From JBKHYJ01 sp046565505 (lineage in GTDB: Bacteria > Acidobacteriota > Blastocatellia > UBA7656): a DNA stretch of 64,000 nt. The stretch spans positions 1-64,000 of the forward strand of contig JBKHYJ010000045.1 of assembly GCA_046565505.1 (NCBI GenBank). The letters are read 5' to 3'. Positions within the stretch are counted from its first letter, which is position 1, and every line of letters begins with the position of its first letter. A program made the translations under genes and the position numbers. This document shows positions 1 through 7,551 of the stretch, one piece after another. The notes under the pieces are model-generated. The model ran no database searches. It was not told the DNA's origin and worked only from the letters and a program-made list of their open reading frames with translations.

Positions 1-145
1 CCTGATGTAGAGCCACCTTGTTCATAAGGGGATGCTGTATATGCCTAGTGCCGATACTAGCACACATATATCGAGTCGCCACAAGAGCGACGGTGAGCCG
101 AGTTTTACCCTTTACGCTTAGTTCCTGCACTGAGCTTGTTCTAGG

Positions 146-376
146 TCACGGCACTATGGTGCAGTTTTGGCCGTTACACAGCTCCAGGCAACAGTAGTAA
201 TCACGCCTGCATTGATCCTGACAAGCCGGATCACCATTGCATTCGCTCACACAAGCATTGGCGTTGTTAGCACAGAAGGTTGTACAACCGGCTTCAACAG
301 TATTGGACTTGAAACTTCCTGCACACAGAAACATCATCGCCAGCACAAAGCCGACGAATAAATTCCGTACCTTCAT
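146..376 (-). CDS. small secreted cysteine-rich protein (copy B)
   Basis: Encodes 76 residues from an ATG at 376, with AGAGG four bases upstream; an in-frame GTG at 403 has no better ribosome site. Residues 1-29 form a signal peptide (basic MKVR, hydrophobic core, cleavage near VEA-GC). The mature part has ten cysteines arranged mainly as CX3C pairs (TTF, VSE, QDQ and LEL between cysteines), plus one CC. CX3C pairs would place cysteines on one helical face, so disulfide-bonded helices are likely. It lies 47 bp downstream of a related gene on the same strand. No family was recognised; base composition is more AT-rich than the rest of the window. Confidence 0.7.
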   Translation of the reverse strand: MKVRNLFVGFVLAMMFLCAGSFKSNTVEAGCTTFCANNANACVSECNGDPACQDQCRRDYYCCLELCNGQNCTIVP

Positions 377-398
377 ATGGCCTCTATCTTTGATTGGA

Positions 399-421
399 CT
401 CACTCGCTCATCTGGAGTGAG
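399..421. repeat. 7-bp inverted repeat between the two Cys-rich genes
   Basis: CTCACTC at 399-405 and GAGTGAG at 415-421 form a perfect 7-bp stem with a 9-base loop in the intercistronic gap. It could be an mRNA processing or attenuation hairpin. No T-tract follows, so it is not a clear terminator. Confidence 0.4.
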
Positions 422-423
422 GG

Positions 424-675
424 TTATTCGCCACAGTTCGGATCACAGGTTGCTTCGCATTCTCGCTTGGCCTGTAGGCATTCAGCAAGACAAGTGAAAT
501 GGCCGGTGCCACTCAGTGGACAGCCTTGCGTGCAAGTATTATAGTCCACGCTACAACTGCTACAACATAAAACAGCAGCAGAGCCTTTCTTTTCAGTTGG
601 CCCATTGGGTAAGGCAATTAAGAAGACAACCAAAATCATTAAGAAGATAAGTCTTAGAGTTAGCTTTTTGGACAT
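424..675 (-). CDS. small secreted cysteine-rich protein (copy A)
   Basis: Encodes 83 residues. The ATG at 675 is fixed by a strong GGAGG seven bases upstream; an earlier in-frame ATG at 699 has none. Residues 1-35 are a signal peptide (SKK, then a long hydrophobic run). The mature part has ten cysteines with four CX3C pairs and a final CX3C, closely matching the pattern of the downstream gene although most other residues differ. The two are probably ancient duplicates that are co-transcribed. Possible roles are a secreted toxin, peptide scaffold or metal or redox peptide; none can be chosen from sequence. Confidence 0.75.
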   Translation of the reverse strand: MSKKLTLRLIFLMILVVFLIALPNGPTEKKGSAAVLCCSSCSVDYNTCTQGCPLSGTGHFTCLAECLQAKRECEATCDPNCGE

Positions 676-813
676 ACTGTAGCCTCCTACCTTTGGCAAG
701 TTATTGGAACGCTTCGCACCAAGCGGTGAACTTGCTTCAGGACATTGCGAAACGGCTAATGTGATGACTGCTACTCTATCTCTGAATAGATGGGATGTAA
801 AGCGGCTGGTAGG

Positions 814-863
814 ACTTTTTGTGCAGACTCGGGACTTTTTGTGCAGGATTACTTTTTGTGCAG
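814..863. repeat. three direct copies of a 13-bp repeat
   Basis: ACTTTTTGTGCAG occurs at 814-826, 834-846 and 851-863, with start-to-start spacing of 20 and 17 bases. The cluster sits exactly between the AT-rich Cys-rich genes and the radical-SAM remnant. It may be a protein-binding iteron or a scar of the rearrangement that removed the 5' part of that gene. The stretch 676-884 otherwise shows no supported gene. Confidence 0.6.
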
Positions 864-884
864 TTCTTGTGCAAGGCCATCATC

Positions 885-1067
885 ATGCAGTTCATCGACG
901 CCTACTCGTTCGACGTGCGGTCGGTCAAAAAAAGCTGCGTTCACATAGCTCACCCGGATGGGCGGCTGATCCCCTTCGACACTTATAACCTCTTTTACCG
1001 CGACGCGCTTGAGCAGTCGCGGCTCGCCCCGCTGCGAAGCACGGTCGAAGGGGTCGAGCATGTCTGA
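885..1067 (+). pseudogene. C-terminal remnant of a radical-SAM protein (MJ0619/Tes/Mss-like)
   Basis: An open stretch of 60 residues. It contains a FIDAYSFDVRSVKKSCVHIA-like segment followed by HPDGRLIPFDTYNLFYRD. From memory of the family, this is the conserved tail of MJ0619-type radical-SAM enzymes, whose members include archaeal tetraether synthase and bacterial membrane-spanning-lipid synthase. The catalytic CX3CX2C domain is absent; upstream lie the 13-bp repeats. The fragment overlaps the start of the next gene by 8 bases (ATGTCTGA), suggesting they were once a translationally coupled pair. The family assignment is from one short segment and is tentative. Confidence 0.5.
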
Positions 1068-1371
1068 AGGCTACCAGGACGCGGGCAGCGTGAGGTCCGG
1101 CTGCCTGATCATGATAGCGGCGCATTTGCTTCAAATCCCCATAGCCATAATTCTCGGCTTCCTACAGCCGGACCTCCAGCCGGACCTCGTTCTGTCCACG
1201 ATCATCTTCATCGGCATCAGCCAGCTCGTCTACATGGTCCCGGCCATTATCTATTTCAGCCGGAAGGGCAGATCGGAAAGCGCAAAGGGGATGATGATAG
1301 GCGCGGCTCTGACGCTCCTGCTGAGCGCGGCCCGCACGGGCATCTTTTACGGGGTGATCCTCAAGAGCTAG
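1060..1371 (+). CDS. small three-helix membrane protein
   Basis: Encodes 103 residues from the ATG at 1060, which overlaps the stop of the radical-SAM remnant. Three hydrophobic segments are visible, at about residues 15-37, 43-67 and 78-101, so it is an inner-membrane protein. No catalytic motif or known family was recognised. The former coupling to a radical-SAM gene suggests it once served that enzyme, possibly in lipid or membrane metabolism; this is inference only. Confidence 0.6.
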   Translation: MSEGYQDAGSVRSGCLIMIAAHLLQIPIAIILGFLQPDLQPDLVLSTIIFIGISQLVYMVPAIIYFSRKGRSESAKGMMIGAALTLLLSAARTGIFYGVILKS

Positions 1372-1486
1372 GGCGTTGATATGCTTGACCCGCTCGATTG
1401 CATGTGGTCGCCCCATTCGTGAGGTTTTTTCGGAGGTAAGATACTGAAATCAGCCTTCTGGTGAGCCGAGCATATCAACGCCAGAG

Positions 1487-3016
1487 CTAGCTCATGGTCA
1501 TCAGCGCGGCGAAAATATCTATGCCGTCCCACAGGTTTTGAATCCTCAGGTTCTCATTCGAGCTGTGCTGGTTATTATCGTGGTTGACGATAGGCACGCC
1601 GATTTGCGGCGCTTTCGTCGCGGCTTCAAAGATGTACAAGGGCACGCTGCCGCCGAGCGTGGGCGTGAGTATTGGCCTGCGGCCCAGGGCACGCTCGACC
1701 GCGTCGATGATCTTTTTCGAGACCGGGTGATTCATCGGAGTGCGCACCGCCCTGTACCCCTCCTCGCTCGTCACGCGGGCGATGAGAGGGTGTTTCAACC
1801 GTGTCTCTTTATCAGGTTCGGCGCTCACGACCGTATAGCCCTGCTTTTTGACGTGCGCTATTAATCGCTCCACCTGCCGCCGCGGGTCCATGCCTTTCAC
1901 GAGCCGCATATCGAGGGTCGCGGTCGCCTCCGCCGGGATGACTGTGCGCGCCCGCGCGCCCACGTCTTCGCTGTGAAGCCCATCGACGTTCAGCGAAGGC
2001 TCGTTAATCAACTCCCCCAGCGAGCGGCCCGCGCCATCGGCCGCCGCCAACCCTAGCTCGCGCATCAACTCTTCGTCGGTCGCGGGCATCTCTTTGAGCG
2101 CCTGCTTCTCCTCGGCGCCCAGCGGCACGACATCGTCATAGAAGCCTTCGATCAAAACCCGCCCGCCATCGTCTTTCATACCGGCGAGCAGCTTCGCCAT
2201 GCGCATCGCCGGGTTGGGCGACCAGTTGCCATAGTGGCCGCTGTGCAGCGCGCGGTTCGCGCCATAGACGGTGATGTCTACTTTCACCACGCCGCGCACG
2301 CCGAAATAAAGAGCCTGCCGCCGCGTCTGGTGCACGGGGCCGTCGGCGCAGAGCCAAACGTCCGCGCCCAGCAATCCTGCGTTCCGCCTGACTATGTCTT
2401 CAAGGTGAGGCGAGCCGGCCTCCTCCTCCCCGTCGAAAAAGAATTTCAGGTTTGCCGTCGGCTTTCTGCCAGCCGCTTTCAGCGCGTCGAGCGCCGCGAG
2501 CATGGCGATGATCGGCGCTTTATCGTCAGAGGCCGACCGCGCGTAGAGCCGCCATTCGGGCCCGAACTTTTCCCCGAGCTTAGGGAACGCGATGACGCGC
2601 CCGCCCGACTCCAGCGGGCCATCGCGCAGCACGGGCTTGAACGGCTCGGTCGCCCACTTCGACGCATCCACCGGCTGTCCATCGTAGTGCGCGTAGAAAG
2701 CCACAGTGCGCGCGGCCCCCGGGACCTTCAATTCCCCGAATACGGCGGGCGGCCCCGCCCCCTCAAGCAGCCGCGACTCGATGCCGCGACGGCTCATCAT
2801 CTCGACAAGCCTTCGGGCATTGAGCCTGATGTTCGCGGCGTCCGAAGCCACGTTCGGGATCGACAGCAGGTCGGCCAGCTCGCCGATGATTTCCGCCTCA
2901 TGCGCTTCGCGGTACTCGCGGGCGGTTGCGGCGGGCGACTGCGCGTGGGTTATTGGTATGGCCGCGCTGATGAAGAATGCTATCAGCAGTAGGGCGGTCG
3001 GCGTGAGTCGCTTCAT
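1487..3016 (-). CDS. secreted M20 family metallo-dipeptidase
   Basis: A 509-residue zinc peptidase of the M20 (ArgE/DapE/CPG2) family, expected to release amino acids from small peptides outside the cytoplasm. The start at 3016 is preferred because a signal peptide follows (KRLTPTALLLIAFF to ITHA-QS) and GGAGAG lies just upstream; an in-frame extension to 3190 has none. Metal ligands and catalytic residues are visible: H110 and D112 in AHYDGQ, bridging D155 in SASDDKAP, and the glutamates 187-189 in FDGEEEAGS. A lid or dimerisation domain follows, and NHDNNQHSSNEN near the C-terminus carries the last His ligand. It shares its strand with the GNAT gene 53 bp upstream, and the neighbouring POT transporters fit a peptide-use role. 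Confidence 0.9.
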   Translation of the reverse strand: MKRLTPTALLLIAFFISAAIPITHAQSPAATAREYREAHEAEIIGELADLLSIPNVASDAANIRLNARRLVEMMSRRGIESRLLEGAGPPAVFGELKVPGAARTVAFYAHYDGQPVDASKWATEPFKPVLRDGPLESGGRVIAFPKLGEKFGPEWRLYARSASDDKAPIIAMLAALDALKAAGRKPTANLKFFFDGEEEAGSPHLEDIVRRNAGLLGADVWLCADGPVHQTRRQALYFGVRGVVKVDITVYGANRALHSGHYGNWSPNPAMRMAKLLAGMKDDGGRVLIEGFYDDVVPLGAEEKQALKEMPATDEELMRELGLAAADGAGRSLGELINEPSLNVDGLHSEDVGARARTVIPAEATATLDMRLVKGMDPRRQVERLIAHVKKQGYTVVSAEPDKETRLKHPLIARVTSEEGYRAVRTPMNHPVSKKIIDAVERALGRRPILTPTLGGSVPLYIFEAATKAPQIGVPIVNHDNNQHSSNENLRIQNLWDGIDIFAALMTMS

Positions 3017-3069
3017 AAACTCTCCGGTTGAATCTACGTCGGTACGTCGCGGGCCGCGGCGCGGCTGCG

Positions 3070-3942
3070 CTACCGCTCTAACAGGTAGAACCATCGCGGC
3101 GATTGTGGCCCGCCCTCCCGCAGGAAGTCTTGCACGGCGAAGCCCGCGTCGATGGCCGCGAGGAAAGCCCGGCGAGTCGCCTCTCTCCACTCAGACGCCG
3201 CCGCGGCGTCGCGCCGTTTGAGCGCGGGGATGTCGTGGGGTATCTCCACAAAACAGCGCGCGGCCGACAGCAGACTGCTGAAATCCCCAAGAATCGGCCG
3301 GCCGGCCTCGCTGTAGACGAGCGCGGACTGACGGAAGCTCGAAATCGCCTCGGGCCGGGGCGAAAGGTCCGCGCGACGGGGCGTCTGTTTGTGGCCGGCG
3401 ATGCGCTCTTTCACGCGCTCGCTCACGAGCAGCCATCTGACCCACAGCCGGTCCGTGCCGAAGCCTTGATGCAGCGGGCTTGATGTCTCTTCGCCGTAGA
3501 AGTTCACGATGTACCGGCTGGAAACTACGCCGAGCTTCACGAAGTTGAGGTGCGCGTTCAAGCTCTGGAGCGGGTCATAAGTCCAGGTGATCTCGTCGAG
3601 CCCCCTCTCCAACGCAAAATCGCGCTGCGCGAGCTTGAGGTTAAATCCTAGCTGTACGTTGCGGTACTCGGGTATGACAGCGAGCATGTGCGAATGGATC
3701 GAAGCGCGGCCTTGGTCGAAAGCGGGAAAGCCATAAGCGAAGCCGATCATCTTATCGCCTTCAAACGCCCCGAGCAACATGCCGCCCGCGTGCTGTGTCG
3801 CTATGAGAGTAGCGGCGGGGACTATGTCGAGGTCGCTGAATTCCCACGCCACGCGCTGAATCTCTTCGACCTCGTGATACTCGGCCTCGCTTCGCGCCTC
3901 GCGTATGACGAAATGCCTGCCGTCCGCATCCCATTCAAACAT
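3070..3942 (-). CDS. GNAT-family acetyltransferase (COG3375-like)
   Basis: A 290-residue protein whose N-terminal half (about 10-150) has the GNAT layout, including HMLAVIPEYRNVQLGFNLK as the acetyl-CoA-binding strand and helix, and YDPLQSLNAHLNFVKLG. The C-terminal half, with FVEIPHDIPALK, is typical of the long COG3375 proteins often found next to menaquinone or muconate-cycloisomerase genes. No such gene is adjacent here. The substrate is unknown. It is the first gene of a likely two-gene unit with the M20 peptidase. Confidence 0.75.
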   Translation of the reverse strand: MFEWDADGRHFVIREARSEAEYHEVEEIQRVAWEFSDLDIVPAATLIATQHAGGMLLGAFEGDKMIGFAYGFPAFDQGRASIHSHMLAVIPEYRNVQLGFNLKLAQRDFALERGLDEITWTYDPLQSLNAHLNFVKLGVVSSRYIVNFYGEETSSPLHQGFGTDRLWVRWLLVSERVKERIAGHKQTPRRADLSPRPEAISSFRQSALVYSEAGRPILGDFSSLLSAARCFVEIPHDIPALKRRDAAAASEWREATRRAFLAAIDAGFAVQDFLREGGPQSPRWFYLLER

Positions 3943-3972
3943 ATTACCGAAGACTTCCCGCGCAGGATTTGA

Positions 3973-4279
3973 GCACGTCGCTCAGTGTAGCCCGAGGCGC
4001 GGGCAGAGACAAGCTGCGCGCGGTGTGCGGCGCATGACAGGTGATCGGTGACGCGCCGCGGCTAGGCCGCCCCCTTCGAGCGCCGCGCGCCGAGCCATCG
4101 CCGCGCGCCGCTCCCTTAATGATGTTGCCGCTACGCTCTTAGGTCATATAAAATCAAATTTCACGAACTGCCTCTGGAAACACCGTTGCTCTCTATTCCA
4201 GGGACTAATCTGCCGCGTTCATTGTGGGCCGTGTCATTCTGTTATCCTGCTGTCAAATTCGGAGTAAGGAGCCTGACGC
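3973..4279. other. intergenic region upstream of the POT transporter pair
   Basis: A divergent region of about 300 bp between the GNAT gene (minus) and the first POT gene (plus). The central part around 4130-4180 is AT-richer and may carry promoters for both directions, but no hexamer pair is good enough to call. GGAG lies about nine bases before the ATG at 4280. No coding signal was seen. Confidence 0.5.
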
Positions 4280-5656
4280 ATGGCTACCAAAACCCATACG
4301 CCGGACCTGGTGGGCGAAGCCGTAGGCGATCTGGATAAGCACCCGAAGGGGCTTTACGTACTGTTCGCGACGGAGATGTGGGAGCGGTTCAGCTTCTACA
4401 CTATGGTCGCGATGTTCACGCTTTACCTCAGAGACCCGAACGAAGGGTTCGGCTGGACGGCGGCCCAGGCCTCGACGCTTTACGCGAATTACCAGATGTT
4501 CGTCTACGCCAGCCCGCTGGTCGGCGGCTGGCTCGCGGATAAATTTTTGGGCTACCGCAGGGCCGTCATGATAGGCGGCTTTTTCTTTATGGCGGGCCAC
4601 CTCCTGTTATCGGTGCGCTCTCTGACGTTCGTCTACGCCGCGCTAACGTGCCTGGTAATAGGCAACGGCCTGTTCAAGCCGAACGTCTCGACGATGGTCG
4701 GCAATCTTTACCCGGAGGGGAGCCGCCTGAAGGACCGCGCCTACAACCTGTTTTACATGGGCATCAACGTCGGGGCGTTCCTCGCGCCGGTGGTGGCTAC
4801 GATAGTGCAGGCGAAATTCGGATTCCACCCCGCCTTCGCGGTGGCCGCCATCGGGATGGTCATATCCGTGGCGGTGCTGTGGCGATTCAAGAACCACCTG
4901 GATGAATCCAGGCCGGGCGCGCGCGCGGCGGGGCAAGTCGCCAACGCCGCGGCCGTGGCGGTAGACGCGCCGCCGAAAGGCATCAGCCGCCAGGGCATGA
5001 TGGAGGCCGTGCCCGAGTGGAAGCGCATAGGGGCGCTCGTCGTCGTCTTCCTCGTGGTAATAGTCTTCTGGATGGTGTTCCACCAGAACGGCACGACCAT
5101 CACGTACTGGTCGGACGAGAACACGGATTGGAACGTGCGCGGCATCATATCGAACTCGATCAACCCCGGGTGGGTGATACTGTTGACATTCCCCCTGATA
5201 GGCTTTTGGAGGTGGCTCGACAAGAGGGGGCTTGAGCCTTCGACGCCCACCAAGATGGCGCTCGGGATGGTGATGACTTCGCTCGCCTTCCTGGTCTTTT
5301 ATTTCGCGGCGAAGTCGGGCGAGGCGACCGTCGCCGGCAGCAACATGTACGATTACAAAGTCTCGCCCGCGTGGCTCATCGGCGCGTATGGCGTTCTGAC
5401 CCTGGGGGAATTGATGCTCTCGCCGATGGGGCTTTCGCTGGTCTCAAAGGTCGCGCCCGAGCGGCTGCGCGGATTGATGATGGGCGGGTGGTTCTTCGCC
5501 ACGGCGATGGGGAACAAGCTGACTCAGATAGCCGTCTTCTGGACCGTCTGGCTGCACTCTACTTTCTGGATAGTCTTAAGCGGGCTCGCCCTGGTCATGG
5601 CGGTCGTGCTGCTCATATTGCTGAGGCCGCTCAAGAAAGCTATGCCCGGGGTATAA
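4280..5656 (+). CDS. POT/PTR2 family proton-coupled peptide transporter (copy 1)
   Basis: A 458-residue MFS transporter of the proton-dependent oligopeptide family. The TM1 ExxERF signature is present (E32-MW-E35-R36-F37), followed by GGWLADKFLGYRRAV, the PTR2 loop between TM2 and TM3, and NGLFKPNVSTMVG in TM4. The length and 12 or more hydrophobic segments fit. It is expected to import di- and tripeptides across the inner membrane. A related gene follows 106 bp downstream on the same strand, and their N-termini (MATKTHTPD and MATNTYTPE) show duplication. Confidence 0.93.
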   Translation: MATKTHTPDLVGEAVGDLDKHPKGLYVLFATEMWERFSFYTMVAMFTLYLRDPNEGFGWTAAQASTLYANYQMFVYASPLVGGWLADKFLGYRRAVMIGGFFFMAGHLLLSVRSLTFVYAALTCLVIGNGLFKPNVSTMVGNLYPEGSRLKDRAYNLFYMGINVGAFLAPVVATIVQAKFGFHPAFAVAAIGMVISVAVLWRFKNHLDESRPGARAAGQVANAAAVAVDAPPKGISRQGMMEAVPEWKRIGALVVVFLVVIVFWMVFHQNGTTITYWSDENTDWNVRGIISNSINPGWVILLTFPLIGFWRWLDKRGLEPSTPTKMALGMVMTSLAFLVFYFAAKSGEATVAGSNMYDYKVSPAWLIGAYGVLTLGELMLSPMGLSLVSKVAPERLRGLMMGGWFFATAMGNKLTQIAVFWTVWLHSTFWIVLSGLALVMAVVLLILLRPLKKAMPGV

Positions 5657-5762
5657 TCGCAAAGGTTCGATTCGATCAAGCAGATGGGGTGACCGGCCGG
5701 GGCGCGGCCCTGATCGCGGGCCCGCGCCTCGACATCAAATTCAAGACAGGAGCCTTCCACGC

Positions 5763-7418
5763 ATGGCTACTAACACTTACACGCCGGAGGCGTTGCCGGC
5801 CGCTCAGTCGGACAATAAAGGCATCGGGGGCCATCCCGCGGGCCTCACCACGCTATTTTTCACGGAGATGTGGGAGCGCTTCAGCTACTATGGCATGCGC
5901 GCCATACTGATTCTTTTCATGGTCGCGCCGGTCAACGAAGGCGGCCTCGGCTTTGACACCGTGAGGGCGGCGGCGATATACGGGACTTATACTTCCTCCG
6001 TCTACCTGCTGTCGCTGCCGGGCGGCTGGGTCGCCGACAACCTGCTGGGCGCGCGGGTGTCTGTCCTCCTCGGAGGCATCATCATCGCGCTCGGCCATTT
6101 CTCGATGGCCTTCACGGCGATGCCAGCCTTCTATGGCGGCCTGATCCTCATAGTGGTCGGCACGGGGCTGCTCAAGCCGAACATCAGCACCATGGTCGGC
6201 AGCCTTTACGCCGAAGATGACCCCCGGCGCGATAGCGGGTTCTCAATCTTCTACATGGGGATAAATCTCGGGGCGTTCATCGCGCCTTTCGTGTGCGGCA
6301 CGCTGGCTCAGAGCGATTGGTTCAAGGCTTGGCTCGGCCGGATGGGGTTTCACCCGGAAGGTAGCTGGCACTGGGGGTTCGCTGCCGCCGGCGTTGGCAT
6401 GACTCTGGGCCTGGTCCAGTACCTGGCCGCGCGCAAGCGGCTGGCGCATGTCGGCAACCGGCCGGAGCGTGGTAAAGCGGATTTGATGGGGGCGGCTGAG
6501 GCAAGCAGGCCCGCCGCGACAAACGCCTCCCGGGCCGCCGCGGGCTCATCGGCCAGTCTATTAAAGGCTCTGACCTATTCTTTCTGGGCGCTGGGGGCCA
6601 TCCTCGCAATCGCGGCGGTGACCGTCGTGATCCAGTGGGCCGCGGGGAGCACGCCCCTGTTTGATCCTGTGTATTGGTACTGGCTGTTACTGTTCGCCTT
6701 CCTGGCCGCTTTGCTCGGCAACGTGGCTAAGTACTTTGAAGGGGAGATGGGGAAGGGCGAGGGCGAAAGGGCCGCCATAGAGGGGAAGCACCTGGCCGTC
6801 ATCGGAATACTGTTCCTGTTTTCTATGGTGTTCTGGATGGCCTTCGAGCAGGCGGGGTCGAGCTTGAACCTGTTCGCGGACCAGTTGACGAGGACGAGCA
6901 TTTTCGGGTTCAACTTCCCATCCAGTTGGTTCCAGTCGGTCAACTCTATCTTCATCATCGCGCTGGCCCCCGTGTTCTCATGGCTGTGGTTGAGCATGAA
7001 GAATCGTCAGCCCTCGAGCCCCGCGAAGTTCGCATTCGGACTGCTGTTCGTCGGCCTGGGGTTCCTCGTGGTCGCCTACGCCTCGACCCTGACGGGCGGC
7101 GGACCGGTCAGCCCCGTGTGGCTCATACTGGTTTATTTTCTTCACACCATCGGCGAGCTCTGCCTGAGCCCGGTGGGGTTAAGCATGGTGACGAAGCTGG
7201 CCCCGCCGCGGCTGCTCGGGGCGATGATGGGGGTGTGGTTCCTGTCGCTCTCGTTCGGCAATAAGGTGGCCGGCTGGGTCGCGGGCAACTTCGACCCTAA
7301 AGCCGAGGGCGCCCTGGTCCGCATGTTCGGGACCGTCGCGCTCATCACCATCATTGCCGCCGCGATACTGGCGGTAATCGCGCCCAAGATCAAAAAGCTC
7401 ATGGGGCATGTGAATTAG
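5763..7418 (+). CDS. POT/PTR2 family proton-coupled peptide transporter (copy 2)
   Basis: A 551-residue paralogue of the preceding transporter. It has TM1 ExxERF (E35, E38, R39, F40), the GGWVADNLLGARVSV loop and GTGLLKPNISTMVG. It is about 90 residues longer, with a polar Ala/Arg-rich insertion near residues 225-260 between the two six-helix halves. AGGAG stands about ten bases upstream of the ATG. It probably forms one transcript with copy 1 and differs in substrate range. The downstream S9 peptidase would generate its substrates. Confidence 0.93.
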   Translation: MATNTYTPEALPAAQSDNKGIGGHPAGLTTLFFTEMWERFSYYGMRAILILFMVAPVNEGGLGFDTVRAAAIYGTYTSSVYLLSLPGGWVADNLLGARVSVLLGGIIIALGHFSMAFTAMPAFYGGLILIVVGTGLLKPNISTMVGSLYAEDDPRRDSGFSIFYMGINLGAFIAPFVCGTLAQSDWFKAWLGRMGFHPEGSWHWGFAAAGVGMTLGLVQYLAARKRLAHVGNRPERGKADLMGAAEASRPAATNASRAAAGSSASLLKALTYSFWALGAILAIAAVTVVIQWAAGSTPLFDPVYWYWLLLFAFLAALLGNVAKYFEGEMGKGEGERAAIEGKHLAVIGILFLFSMVFWMAFEQAGSSLNLFADQLTRTSIFGFNFPSSWFQSVNSIFIIALAPVFSWLWLSMKNRQPSSPAKFAFGLLFVGLGFLVVAYASTLTGGGPVSPVWLILVYFLHTIGELCLSPVGLSMVTKLAPPRLLGAMMGVWFLSLSFGNKVAGWVAGNFDPKAEGALVRMFGTVALITIIAAAILAVIAPKIKKLMGHVN

Positions 7419-7551
7419 GAAGCCCGCCGGCTTCAGGGGAAATATAACAAGCCCTGACCGGGGCGGGATGTTTTTCGCGTCGCGGGGGTCGCCTCGCGCC
7501 GCTTCTCACAAAACTTCTCAGAAAATATATAGAGTGGAATACGGAGGATTC

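Noticed and set aside
75..91. GTCGC-N7-GCGAC hairpin as terminator of the Cys-rich genes
   Set aside because: The stem is only five base pairs and no T-tract follows on the minus strand.
704..988. A 94-codon plus-strand frame across the 13-bp repeats
   Set aside because: No ribosome site or recognisable domain; it is out of frame with the radical-SAM remnant.
2234..2992. A 252-codon plus-strand frame
   Set aside because: It lies opposite the M20 peptidase, which has all its catalytic motifs; long antisense frames are common in GC-rich DNA.
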